Source of the DNA: Leptospira langatensis
GTDB taxonomy: Bacteria; Spirochaetota; Leptospiria; Leptospirales; Leptospiraceae
Direction: 5' to 3'
Assembly (NCBI RefSeq): GCF_004770615.1
Contig: NZ_RQER01000010.1
Location: 248,001-312,000, forward strand
Length of the DNA stretch: 64,000 nt
Part shown: piece after piece, positions 46,340-55,346 of the stretch
Layout: each line of letters opens with the position of its first letter
Position numbering within the stretch: the stretch's first letter is position 1
Position numbers and translations under genes: made by a program
Notes under the pieces: generated by a model
Databases searched by the model: none
What the model was told of the DNA's origin: nothing
Seen by the model: the letters and a program-made list of their open reading frames with translations, nothing else

Positions 46340-48241
46340 ATGGACTTCTGGAAGATCCAAAGGCGAATTCTTATCATTGAAGATCGGGAAGACGAGTATC
46401 GGAGTATACTCGGTCTTTTAGAAGCGATCGAAGGTAAGAATATTGTCTCCGTGCGAGCCTTTAATGCCGAAGAAGCCGAGAAGTTCCTCGCTACGGAGTT
46501 CTTTGACATAATCATTTCTTCCCACAAAGCGGGGAAAAGCATCGTTCCTAGAAAGGATCCTGGACAACGTTACCTTCCCCCTTTGATCCTGATCGTGGAG
46601 AATGCCGAGATCCGAAAGGAGCTCCGAGGAAAGGACGAAAATGTTTCCGATATTTTAATTAAGGAAAACTTAAATTTCGATTTGTTGGACAAATCCATTC
46701 GGCTCCTTCTTCAGAGAAAGAAGAACGAAGAATCGATCGGACTTCTCAGGATGGGGATCGAAAAATCCAACGATATCTTTCTGATCACAGAAGCGAAGCC
46801 CATAGACGGAACAGGCCCGAAGATCGTCTATGTGAATGAAGCTTTTGAAAGATTAACAGGGTATAGGCGAGAAGAAGTCATCGGAAAGACTCCTCGCATT
46901 CTGCAAGGACCCAAGACAGACCGCGCGGTTTTGGCTCGTATCCGGGACAGTATTTCCAAGGGCCAAGCTTGCTTTGCAGAAGTCATCAACTACGATAAGG
47001 ACGGCAAGGAATATTGGATCGAGATGGATATCTTTCCGATCACGAACGATGACGGAGTGACCACCCATTTAATGGGGATCGAAAGGGATACCACCGAAAG
47101 AAAGAATACGGAAGAACATCTTAGACAATCCCAAAAGATGGAAGCGATCGGTCAACTCGCCGGAGGGATGGCCCACGATTTCAATAATCTATTGAATGTA
47201 ATATTAGCAAATCTAGATCTACTCGAACTGAAATTAAAGGATTCCGAGGACCTTCTGAAGCGGGTCCGATCCGCGCAGGATGCGATCCAAAGAGGAGTGG
47301 ATGTAAATAAGAGACTTCTTGCATTTTCCAGAAAACAAGCGTTAAACCCGGAACCCTGCGATGTGAATCTTATCTTAAAGGAGTTTCGTCCTATTCTAGA
47401 TCAGATCCGGACGGAGAATATAGAGATAGAGTATGAGTTCTCCGACGAGAAAATCATTTGCGACATAGAAAGGGGAGGCCTGGAAAACGCAGTCCTGAAC
47501 TTGGCGTTGAACGCGAGAGATTCTATGCCGAACGGCGGGAAAATATATATTTCCTGCGGATTCCTCCGAAACGGAGAAGAAACGGGTTCTAGGATCTCCG
47601 GTTTGGAGCCTGTAGATTACAGCTTGATCACGGTGACGGATACCGGAACCGGGATGGACGAAGCGACAAAGGCGCGTATCTTTGATCCTTTTTTTTCCAC
47701 TAAGGGAGGAGGGAAGGGAACCGGTTTAGGATTGACCATGGTTTACGGTTTTGTAAAACAATCGAACGGTTTCTTGAAAGTGATCACTGTGCCGGATTAC
47801 GGGTCCAGTTTTTTGATCTTTCTGCCTCTTCTAAAAAATTCTTCGGAAGGGATCTCTCATTCTTCGGATCATAAAAATCCTTTGGTTAGAAAAAAGGCAT
47901 TGGTGATCGAGGAGAATCGCGAAACTGCGGAGCTTGCGGGTGTGTATTTAAGAGAACTCGGTTTCGAACCACTTCTGACCTCAGATATTAAACGGCTTAC
48001 CCATTTCTTCTCGGGAGATCCTAATATTTCTTTCGTACTATTGGATCTTCATTTGGCAAGATCGAAAGGATTGGATATCAAAGCAGAGCTGGACCGCTTA
48101 GACTCTAAAAGAGTAATTCTAACTTCGTCTAACGATCTTAAGGAGTCAGGAATCCCGAACGGATTTCCGTTCATCCGTAAGCCTTATACTAAAATGGCTT
48201 TGAAAGAAGCGGTCCGTAAGATCGGAGAGAGTCTTGCATGA
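46340..48241 (+). CDS. Hybrid histidine kinase with pseudo-receiver, LOV-like PAS and C-terminal receiver
   Basis: 633 residues, cytosolic. Residues 1-125 look like a receiver (RILIIEDREDEYRSIL), but the phosphoacceptor position reads FFDIIISSHKAGKS, so it is probably inactive. A PAS domain follows with GKTPRILQGPKTDRAVL; this is the LOV consensus region with Pro185 where LOV proteins have the flavin-adduct Cys. HisKA carries His279 (GGMAHDFNNLLNVILANLDL). HATPase motifs are NLALNARDSMPNGG and TKGGGKGTGLGLTM. The C-terminal receiver keeps Asp569 (FVLLDLHLA) and the Lys (FIRKPYT). The stop overlaps the EAL gene. The kinase core is closely similar to that of the kinase at 49468. Confidence 0.92.
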   Translation: MDFWKIQRRILIIEDREDEYRSILGLLEAIEGKNIVSVRAFNAEEAEKFLATEFFDIIISSHKAGKSIVPRKDPGQRYLPPLILIVENAEIRKELRGKDENVSDILIKENLNFDLLDKSIRLLLQRKKNEESIGLLRMGIEKSNDIFLITEAKPIDGTGPKIVYVNEAFERLTGYRREEVIGKTPRILQGPKTDRAVLARIRDSISKGQACFAEVINYDKDGKEYWIEMDIFPITNDDGVTTHLMGIERDTTERKNTEEHLRQSQKMEAIGQLAGGMAHDFNNLLNVILANLDLLELKLKDSEDLLKRVRSAQDAIQRGVDVNKRLLAFSRKQALNPEPCDVNLILKEFRPILDQIRTENIEIEYEFSDEKIICDIERGGLENAVLNLALNARDSMPNGGKIYISCGFLRNGEETGSRISGLEPVDYSLITVTDTGTGMDEATKARIFDPFFSTKGGGKGTGLGLTMVYGFVKQSNGFLKVITVPDYGSSFLIFLPLLKNSSEGISHSSDHKNPLVRKKALVIEENRETAELAGVYLRELGFEPLLTSDIKRLTHFFSGDPNISFVLLDLHLARSKGLDIKAELDRLDSKRVILTSSNDLKESGIPNGFPFIRKPYTKMALKEAVRKIGESLA

Positions 48242-49446
48242 CGGATCTTAAGAGCGCGAAGAAGCTTTTGATCTTGGACGATGAAGAAGAGATCGCCAAG
48301 ATATTGGGAGAAATTGCAGAGGACTGCGGCTTCTCCGTTTCCCTCACTCATACCGCGCCCGATTTCCTGAACAAGGTGGATGCTAGTTTCGATTGCGTGA
48401 TATTGGATCTGATGATCCCAGGTATGGACGGAGTGGACGTTATTCGTTCTCTCTCCGAAAAGGAAGTCCATCCGGATGTGATCCTGATCTCCGGAGCGGA
48501 TCGCAGGACCCTTCATAGTGCGGAGACTCTCGCGGGCGAATATGGATTGAATATAGTCGCCGTAATGGAGAAGCCGATCCGTATCTCCGATATTCGAGGG
48601 ATACTTTCCGCGATGATCGAGAAGGAATCGAAAGACAGTTCCTCTCGTGTGAAATCGGACGGAGCAGGAAAGACCGGGCCCGTTTTTACGAAAGAGGAAC
48701 TCTTAGATGCGGTCCATGCGAATCAATTTGTATTATACTACCAACCGAAGTTCGATCTAAAGACCGGTAAGGTAGAAGGGTTTGAGTCCTTGGTCCGATG
48801 GAACCATCCTAAACTAGGACTGGTATTTCCGGATTCCTTTCTTCCGCTTATGGAGAAGGAGACTTCTATCCTGAACCTGATGACAGAAAAGATCATAGAC
48901 CAGGCCTTGGATGAGACCAGGAATTGGAATTCGAACGGAAGGAATCTGCGTGTGGCGGTTAACGTGTCTCCTGTGACCCTGACCGAGTTGGATTTTCCCG
49001 AAAGAATACTTTCTAAGATCAAGAATAAGAATATTCCCCAGAGCCAATTCCAGATGGAGATCACGGAAACTAGCTTCTTGGAAAATATACGATTTACTCA
49101 GGATATCCTGACAAGATTGAGGATCCGAGGCATAGGTCTTTCGATAGACGATTTTGGGACGGGCTATTCGTCCCTAAAACAGTTACATAGATTCCCTTTT
49201 ACCGAGTTGAAAATCGACAAATCCTTTGTAATGGATTCCCCAAGGGATAGAGAATCGTTATTTATTTGTCAGGCTTCCATAGATTTGGGTCACAAGTTAG
49301 GAATGCATGTCGTTGCGGAAGGTATAGAAACTGCCGAGGTCGAAAGATTAATGAAGGAGGCTGGTTGCGATATAGGACAGGGCTATTATTATTCTAGGCC
49401 AATTCCTCCCGAAAAAATTCCGGAAATTCTTTCCAAATTCGGCTAA
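48238..49446 (+). CDS. Response regulator with EAL domain, cyclic-di-GMP phosphodiesterase
   Basis: 402 residues. An N-terminal receiver (LLILDDEEEIAKILGE; phosphoacceptor Asp57 in CVILDLMIPGMDGVDV) is joined by a linker to an EAL domain. The EAL signature reads ESL with catalytic Glu183 (KVEGFESLVRWNHPKLGLVF). The other active-site elements are present: AVNVSP, QMEITET, DDFGTGYSSL, LKIDKSFV, VVAEGIET and GQGYYYSRPI. It should thus hydrolyse c-di-GMP under control of phosphorylation. It overlaps the preceding kinase gene and is followed by a second kinase, both probable phosphodonors. Confidence 0.94.
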   Translation: MTDLKSAKKLLILDDEEEIAKILGEIAEDCGFSVSLTHTAPDFLNKVDASFDCVILDLMIPGMDGVDVIRSLSEKEVHPDVILISGADRRTLHSAETLAGEYGLNIVAVMEKPIRISDIRGILSAMIEKESKDSSSRVKSDGAGKTGPVFTKEELLDAVHANQFVLYYQPKFDLKTGKVEGFESLVRWNHPKLGLVFPDSFLPLMEKETSILNLMTEKIIDQALDETRNWNSNGRNLRVAVNVSPVTLTELDFPERILSKIKNKNIPQSQFQMEITETSFLENIRFTQDILTRLRIRGIGLSIDDFGTGYSSLKQLHRFPFTELKIDKSFVMDSPRDRESLFICQASIDLGHKLGMHVVAEGIETAEVERLMKEAGCDIGQGYYYSRPIPPEKIPEILSKFG

Positions 49447-49467
49447 ACCTATCAATCTAGGTAGGAA

Positions 49468-52221
49468 ATGGCTACGGGTCGAGATGAGGAATTATCCAAG
49501 AAAGGCCCTTTAGGTAAACTTCCTGGGTCGGCTCAAGAGATCGGACCCATATTGGATTCGATCTCGGATGCGTTTATCTTTGCTGACGACAATTGGTATC
49601 TAACGTATGTGAACGAAAAGGCGGAGATACTATTTCGTCATTCCCGCCAAGACCTTATAGGCAAGAATCTACTCCAAGATTTTCCCGGACTTCTCGGAAC
49701 GGAGTTCGAAACCCACTACAAAAGAGCGAAAGAAACCGGAAAGCCTAGTACGGTAGAGGCATTCTATAAGCCTCATAATACCTGGCTAGAAGGAAGGATC
49801 TATCCTCGTCCCGAAGGATTTCTGATCTATTATATTGATATTACTCAAAGAAAGAGAAGAGAGATCACCTGGGCGATCAGTGAAAGCCTTCTTCTGGACA
49901 TTTCCACTTCGGATAATTTAAGTACAGCATTTGAGAAGGCTCTTCGTACCTTAATTAAGAATACGGAATGGACTTACGGACAGATCTGGAGATCTAGAGA
50001 AGGGACTGTCTATATCAATCACGGAGATCCGTATGTGTATTCTTCCGAGAACCAGCTTTCCTTTAGGGAAGATTCCGTAGGCAAGTTGTTCGATATTAAA
50101 CAAGGGATCCTGAAGACGGTAAGCGAGACGGGAGAATTGTATTTTATTCCGGATCTCGAAAAAGATCATAATCTAAAGAGAAGGGAATCTGCTTTAGCTG
50201 CCGGTTTTCGTTCCTGGTTAGGGATCCCAATCGTATCTAACGGAAGATTCTACGAAATAGAACTTCTTTCCGAGAATGTCTTAACCGAAGAAGCGGCTCA
50301 TTTGGATCTACTAAGGGTGGTCTCCAAAAGATTCGCAGAGATCGTAAGCAGAAGAGCCGCCGACGAGGAAAGGAAGGCGATGATAGAGCTCTCTTCCGAC
50401 ATCATTCTGACGATATCTTCTGACTGTCTGATCCGCAAGGTCAATCCTGCGTTCAGTAAGCTTCTCGGATACGAGAGAAAACATCTAATTAATAAAAATC
50501 TGTTGGACTTTCTGCATCCGGAAGATGTGGGGATGACCAAACTGAACATTTCTACTGTCTCTAAGGAAAAATTCGAAAGCAGATGCATTACCAAGGACGG
50601 AAGAGTCTGCTATTTATTCTGGAATATGGTCCAGTCTCCGGATTCCGGAACTATATTCTGCATCGGTAGGGATATCACTGAGGATAAACTCACTCTGCAA
50701 AAATTGGAATCTGCAGCAGAAGAATTGAATCGAAGCAAGGAACAGCTCCAAAAGGCGCAGAAGATCGCTAAGATGGGAAGCTGGACCATGGAGTTAGAGG
50801 GAGAATTGTCCTGGTCTCTCGGCCTGTATGAAATGTTCGAATTGGATCCAAAGACTCCTGCTCCTAATTTCGAGGAGTTCATCGGATTTGTCCATCCGGA
50901 CGATAGGGAACGTATATTAAAGAATTATGAAGTATTCCTATTGGAAGGCGTTTTTGAAGAAGCGGAGTTACGGATCGTCACGAGAGAAGGCAAAGAGAAA
51001 TTCGTAATGGTCAAGGGAGAAGTCATCTTAAGCAAACAGGGCAAGGTGATCGGTAGCTCCGGTACCATGCAGGATATTACCGAAGAAAAGGAATGGAACG
51101 ATTCCTTAAGACAGCTCCAAAAAATGGAGGCAGTCGGCCAACTTGCCGGCGGAATGGCTCACGATTTCAATAATCTACTGAATATTATTTTAGCCAATCT
51201 GGATCTTCTAGAATTACATTTAAGGGAAACACCCGAACTATTAAAAAGGGTTTTTTCCGCACAGGATGCGGTTCAAAGAGGGGCGGAGCTGAATCGAAGA
51301 CTTCTTTCCTTCTCACGTAAACAAGCGGTGAATCCGGAAGTTGCGGATGTGAATCATGTGATCTCCGATTTCCTGCCGATCGTATCTAAGATACGGAACG
51401 ATATGGTCAGTCTGGAATTCTGCTCCGAAGATTTTCCTTTAGTGTGTTCTTTTGAGAAGAACGGTCTGGAAAATGCGCTCTTAAATCTTTGTCTGAATGC
51501 CAGGGACGCGATGCCTAAGGGCGGACGGATCCTGATCAGCGTCGCCTTCTCTCCAGGGGGAAAAGAAAATCATACTGCACTTTTGGGGGCCTTGGAAATA
51601 GGAGACGCCTGCGTGATCTCGGTGAGGGATGAAGGAGTTGGAATGGATCCTTCTACGCAGGAAAGGGTGTTCGAACCTTTCTTTACTACCAAAGAGACTG
51701 GCAAGGGGACCGGACTCGGTATGCCGATGGTTTACGGATTTGTAAAACAGTCTAATGGAGCCATTTCCGTTTATAGCGAACCGAATAAGGGGACCACAAT
51801 AGATATCTATCTTCCGCTTGTCAGAGAGCCGGAACTACTTACCGCGGACGAGATCCCTTTGGATAGAAGATATAGAAAAATACTCTTAGTAGAAAAGAGC
51901 CTAAAAGGCGAGAATTATCTTTGTGCATTATTGAAAAGAGCGGGATACGAGATCCTGCATGCGTACGATATATACGAATCCAGAGCAGTACTCGAAAGCG
52001 AAACAGGTATCGTCGCAGTCTTTGTGGACGAAGAACTTTGTTTAAACGATCCGGATTCTGTTGGATGGGAAAAACTAAAAAGTTTGTACCGGGTTATTAC
52101 GATTTCCGAATGGAATGCTAAGACCCAAGAAAAATCCGAAAACGATCTGAAAAGACCGTATAACTGGAGCAAATTGAGAAGGCTATTGGGCGTATCCGTT
52201 CTGGATCGGGATACGGTGTAG
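49468..52221 (+). CDS. PAS-GAF-PAS-PAS hybrid histidine kinase with degenerate receiver
   Basis: 917 residues, cytosolic. Order: PAS (about 25-135, FIFADDNWYLTYVNEKAEIL), GAF (about 140-295), PAS (about 300-415, NPAFSKLLGYERKHLINKNL), PAS_3 (about 425-550, GSWTMELEGELSWSLGLYEM), HisKA with His565 (GGMAHDFNNLLNIILANLDL), HATPase (NLCLNARDAMPKGG; TKETGKGTGLGMPM). A C-terminal receiver-like part begins KILLVEKSLKGENYL. It lacks the acidic pair and the conserved Lys, though FVDEE keeps an Asp, so it may be inactive. The kinase core is paralogous to that at 46340; the gene follows the EAL regulator by 21 bases. Confidence 0.92.
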   Translation: MATGRDEELSKKGPLGKLPGSAQEIGPILDSISDAFIFADDNWYLTYVNEKAEILFRHSRQDLIGKNLLQDFPGLLGTEFETHYKRAKETGKPSTVEAFYKPHNTWLEGRIYPRPEGFLIYYIDITQRKRREITWAISESLLLDISTSDNLSTAFEKALRTLIKNTEWTYGQIWRSREGTVYINHGDPYVYSSENQLSFREDSVGKLFDIKQGILKTVSETGELYFIPDLEKDHNLKRRESALAAGFRSWLGIPIVSNGRFYEIELLSENVLTEEAAHLDLLRVVSKRFAEIVSRRAADEERKAMIELSSDIILTISSDCLIRKVNPAFSKLLGYERKHLINKNLLDFLHPEDVGMTKLNISTVSKEKFESRCITKDGRVCYLFWNMVQSPDSGTIFCIGRDITEDKLTLQKLESAAEELNRSKEQLQKAQKIAKMGSWTMELEGELSWSLGLYEMFELDPKTPAPNFEEFIGFVHPDDRERILKNYEVFLLEGVFEEAELRIVTREGKEKFVMVKGEVILSKQGKVIGSSGTMQDITEEKEWNDSLRQLQKMEAVGQLAGGMAHDFNNLLNIILANLDLLELHLRETPELLKRVFSAQDAVQRGAELNRRLLSFSRKQAVNPEVADVNHVISDFLPIVSKIRNDMVSLEFCSEDFPLVCSFEKNGLENALLNLCLNARDAMPKGGRILISVAFSPGGKENHTALLGALEIGDACVISVRDEGVGMDPSTQERVFEPFFTTKETGKGTGLGMPMVYGFVKQSNGAISVYSEPNKGTTIDIYLPLVREPELLTADEIPLDRRYRKILLVEKSLKGENYLCALLKRAGYEILHAYDIYESRAVLESETGIVAVFVDEELCLNDPDSVGWEKLKSLYRVITISEWNAKTQEKSENDLKRPYNWSKLRRLLGVSVLDRDTV

Positions 52222-52224
52222 ATC

Positions 52225-52950
52225 CTAACTTCTTTTAAAGAAGGTAAGTTTAAAGAAAATATAAAGTATCTTAAAGCCTGCCTTTAGGCTTCCTATCAGA
52301 TTTCCGCTGATCTTGGACCTTCCGCCTTTTCGCTTTTCGTAGTGCACCGGAATTTCCCGGATGATCATTTTCTTTCGGACCGCTTTGATCTGCATTTCCA
52401 GATTCCATCCCCAGGTCAGATCTTCTAATTCTAGAGAGAGAAGGGAATCCCACTTTAAGATCCGGAAGGGTCCTAGATCCGAAAAAGAAACCCCATAAAA
52501 AGTCCGGATCAAAAAGCAAGAGAGAGAATTCCCGAATTTTTGTAAGAAGGAAAGGGAACCTTCTTCTGCATTTCCAAGAGTCCTAGATCCAATCACAAAA
52601 TCTGTGTTTGGGTCGGATGCGAAAGGAAGGAATAATTCCTTTAAATCGTTCGGATCGTCGGAGCCGTCCGCATCCATGAATATGATATGGCTTGGAGTCG
52701 TTTGCGACCTCTTCAAGAAGTTGATCCCGGCTAAACAAGCGGCGCCATATCCTCTCTTAGGTTCCAAGATCAGGATCGCTCCTGCTTGGATGGCGATATT
52801 TGGAGTGGAATCTTGAGAGCCATTATCCAAGACCAAGATCTGATCCGGGCGGATCCCTAAACGTATAAGAGAGTCCAGAACGCCCGGAAGGCTCTCCTCT
52901 TCGTTCAACGCAGGAATTAGAAATTTGGCCGAAGACCAAATCGGATTCAT
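52225..52950 (-). CDS. Glycosyltransferase family 2
   Basis: 241 residues. The GT-A pattern is clear: FLIPALNEEESLPGVLDSLI, ILVLDNGSQDSTPNIAI, then FMDADGSDDPNDLKELF with the metal-binding D-x-D region, and EIPVHYEKRKGGRSKISGNL. This is the dolichol-phosphate-mannose-synthase-like/undecaprenyl-phosphate sugar group, without the long C-terminal membrane part (only one hydrophobic end). It would provide a lipid-linked sugar donor. It is the last gene of a leftward operon after the cytochrome gene (seven-base gap), and the GT-C-like protein across the divergent promoter could use its product. Confidence 0.88.
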   Translation of the reverse strand: MNPIWSSAKFLIPALNEEESLPGVLDSLIRLGIRPDQILVLDNGSQDSTPNIAIQAGAILILEPKRGYGAACLAGINFLKRSQTTPSHIIFMDADGSDDPNDLKELFLPFASDPNTDFVIGSRTLGNAEEGSLSFLQKFGNSLSCFLIRTFYGVSFSDLGPFRILKWDSLLSLELEDLTWGWNLEMQIKAVRKKMIIREIPVHYEKRKGGRSKISGNLIGSLKAGFKILYIFFKLTFFKRS

Positions 52951-52957
52951 GAAAAGA

Positions 52958-54316
52958 TCATTCTCCTCTTCGATCCGAAGATATTCGTATTAGCTCTTTC
53001 GGGGAATACAATTTTCTTTTATGAGTTCGAAGATCTACTTCTTCCTTATAGACGATACTGGAGAAGGGATAATGATCTTCTATCTTAGAGATCATCCTCT
53101 TAAATTCTTCTGTTGCAAGATCATTCCCTTTTCTCATATACTCCGCGTTGGATTCCTTGAGACGAACATGATAAAATTCTAAAACGACTTTAGCGGGAGA
53201 AGAAGGGACCGAAAAGGATCCGTTCCAGTTCTTAGTCTCTCCGGGAAGGATCCTAGTATCGGCGATCAGTCTTGCTTTCGGATACCATTCCCATTCCTGT
53301 CCGAACTTGATCTCTTTCTTTTCTAGCAATTTTCCCCGGGCATCTAAAATGGAAACTCTGCCTAATAGGAATCGTTCCGGATCCCCCGTTGGTATATTAT
53401 GAGCTGCTTTTTCATTCTTAAAAGAAACGGAATATTCTAATTTATCCTTTGCTAAGTCCCAGAGGATCGGATCCACTTTTAGTCCGATCTGATAACCTCC
53501 CGGGATTTGTTTCTCATACAGATCGAATCTTTTCGGGACTCCTCCGCCTATGAACGCGTGTTTATGACCGGTTCTCACAGGAGTTCCTAATTCCGATTTT
53601 ACGAATTTGCGTTCGATTTCCTGCATATGGCAGGACCCACAGGTTTCCTTTCCATGAGTCGATTTCGAGGATTGCAATTCCTTGCCGGTTTTGAAGGCAC
53701 AAACCAACTGATCGTCCAGTTCGTAATTCGCATTATGACAATCTAAACAACGATCCTTCAGTTTTTCAGGTTGGATCCTGACAGGATGAGGGGGCTTGGT
53801 ATTTCCGTTTGCACCGATCACGTACGAATTCCCTTGTTCGTCCAAGCGAACATGACAAGCGGCGCAGGTGATCGCTTCCGACTTCATCTTAGGGTCGAAG
53901 TGAGGATTCTTTTCCTCTATAGGCAGTTTATAGTCCCCATTTTGCAGATAGTTTACCAGATTCTCCCTTTGGTTCGCCACAGGAGTATGGCAATTCAAGC
54001 AAAGCCATTTAGGAGAAGAAGACTTGGTTAGCTCCGATTGGAATTGTATATCGGAGAGAGCGTTTGCATGAGTGGAAGTCTTCCACTCTTGGTAGATCTC
54101 CGTATGGCACCTGCCGCAATTCTCCGCTCTCACTTCTCCTACACCTGCAAGAGGCGGGAGATTCGGGACCGGCTTTGCCCAGGGAGCATTTGAAAAGACC
54201 CGATCGACGGAGACAGGTTCCAGAACCTGTTTGGGCCAAAGAAGGTAAGCGATCCCCAAAGAGAAGAATAGAAATCCGAGACTCCAATAGATCCTTTTCT
54301 TTTGTATGTCGGACAT
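52958..54316 (-). CDS. Membrane-anchored pentahaem c-type cytochrome
   Basis: About 452 residues. An N-terminal helix (IYWSLGFLFFSLGIAYLLW) anchors the protein to the inner membrane with the haem part in the periplasm. Five CxxCH motifs are visible: CGRCH, CLNCH, CAACH, CLDCH and CGSCH, all in the first ~230 residues. The spacing and 'CGRCHTEIYQEWKTSTHANA' resemble the cytochrome c-554 family. The C-terminal ~200 residues are a beta-rich domain (YSVSFKNEKAAHNIPTGDPE), typical of such cytochromes. I start at ATG 54316 (a TTG precedes it). The rhodanese gene lies nine bases upstream in the same operon. Confidence 0.88.
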   Translation of the reverse strand: MSDIQKKRIYWSLGFLFFSLGIAYLLWPKQVLEPVSVDRVFSNAPWAKPVPNLPPLAGVGEVRAENCGRCHTEIYQEWKTSTHANALSDIQFQSELTKSSSPKWLCLNCHTPVANQRENLVNYLQNGDYKLPIEEKNPHFDPKMKSEAITCAACHVRLDEQGNSYVIGANGNTKPPHPVRIQPEKLKDRCLDCHNANYELDDQLVCAFKTGKELQSSKSTHGKETCGSCHMQEIERKFVKSELGTPVRTGHKHAFIGGGVPKRFDLYEKQIPGGYQIGLKVDPILWDLAKDKLEYSVSFKNEKAAHNIPTGDPERFLLGRVSILDARGKLLEKKEIKFGQEWEWYPKARLIADTRILPGETKNWNGSFSVPSSPAKVVLEFYHVRLKESNAEYMRKGNDLATEEFKRMISKIEDHYPFSSIVYKEEVDLRTHKRKLYSPKELIRISSDRRGE

Positions 54317-54325
54317 CAACGGATC

Positions 54326-55213
54326 TTATTTCAAAACTAAGGGATGATTTGCAAACTTAGGAGAAGTCCACTCCCACATGGAGCCTGCGTAATTCTTGGC
54401 ATCATAACCTAAGGAAACCAAAACAGAAGTCATCCATCCGGATCGAACTCCGCCGGTGCAATAAGAGATCACAGTCTTGTCCTTGGAGATCCCCAACTCA
54501 TGCAATTTAGGGAGGATCTTTGCATCGGAAAGAAGATAACCATCCTTGTCCAGGAGTTGTTTGTAGTACAGCCATTTCGCACCCGGAAGATGTCCTCCCT
54601 TGGATTCCCCATAAGGAGTTTCTCCTAAGTATTCTCTTTCTTCTCTTGTGTCTATGAACACTGAATTTCTGTCTCCCAGTTTACTATGGACCAGTTGCAC
54701 ATCGGCAGTTAAGTTCCCTTTATCGGAAGGAATGCTTTTGATCTTTGCAAGCAGATCCGGACGAGAAAGGATGGAAGAAGCGTTTGCCTTACGGATCGCG
54801 GCATATCCTCCGTCCACGATAAATGATTTAGAAAATCCTAATGCACGTAAGGACCATACGATCCTACCTTCTTCTCCCCAACCGTTGATAGGATCTCCAT
54901 ACACTAGAATAATATGGTCTTCTTTTAATCCTTTTTTGTACAGGACTTCCTTTGCTTCCGCTTTCGAAAGAAGATTTCCCTGGAAAGGAGAATCCTTTCG
55001 AGAGATTGCCTGCCAATTCAAAGGGATGGACTTAGGGAAGGATGAAAGAGTGATTCCTTCTCTTGCATCTATAAATATGCCTCCCTGTTTGGACAGGTAC
55101 AATGACTCCGGTGCTCCCAAAAACCAACCTCTAAGGCCTGAGATCCGATCCTCGTTTGCCAAAACCGGACCAGAAACCAGAAAAAAGAAAATAAGTGCTA
55201 CAAATCCTTGCAT
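54326..55213 (-). CDS. Periplasmic two-domain rhodanese sulfurtransferase
   Basis: 295 residues with a signal peptide (VALIFFFLVSGPVLA). Domain 1 (about 30-150) is rhodanese-like without the catalytic Cys. Domain 2 has DTREEREYLGETPYGESKGG and the active loop ISYCTGGVRSGWMTSVLVSL with Cys252. The enzyme would move sulfane sulfur (thiosulfate, persulfides) in the periplasm. It is the first gene of an operon with a multihaem cytochrome, suggesting sulfur-compound oxidation or reduction coupled to electron transfer. Its upstream region shares an AT-rich motif with that of the XRE-cupin gene. Confidence 0.9.
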   Translation of the reverse strand: MQGFVALIFFFLVSGPVLANEDRISGLRGWFLGAPESLYLSKQGGIFIDAREGITLSSFPKSIPLNWQAISRKDSPFQGNLLSKAEAKEVLYKKGLKEDHIILVYGDPINGWGEEGRIVWSLRALGFSKSFIVDGGYAAIRKANASSILSRPDLLAKIKSIPSDKGNLTADVQLVHSKLGDRNSVFIDTREEREYLGETPYGESKGGHLPGAKWLYYKQLLDKDGYLLSDAKILPKLHELGISKDKTVISYCTGGVRSGWMTSVLVSLGYDAKNYAGSMWEWTSPKFANHPLVLK

Positions 55214-55246
55214 TCTAACAGAGCTTACTATATTTAGCGTAATGTC

Positions 55247-55260
55247 AATAAATAATACAA
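55247..55260. promoter_or_regulatory. AT-rich motif shared with the XRE-cupin promoter
   Basis: AATAAATAATACAA at 55247-55260 lies in the divergent region between the rhodanese operon and the GT-C-like gene. It differs at two positions from AATAAATAGTATAA at 56950-56963, in front of the XRE-cupin gene. It may be a binding site for that regulator, but the base composition is low in complexity and chance similarity is possible. Confidence 0.3.
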
Positions 55261-55346
55261 AATATTCTATATAGCAGATTATTTTTGCTATTACGGATAA
55301 ATTGGCGAGATTTTTTAGATAAAATCTTAGGCAAAGGTAGAATAAA

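Noticed and set aside
54648..55274. A 208-codon plus-strand frame over the periplasmic rhodanese gene
   Set aside because: It is the antisense of a well-supported rhodanese gene with signal peptide and active-site Cys; the product shows no domain.
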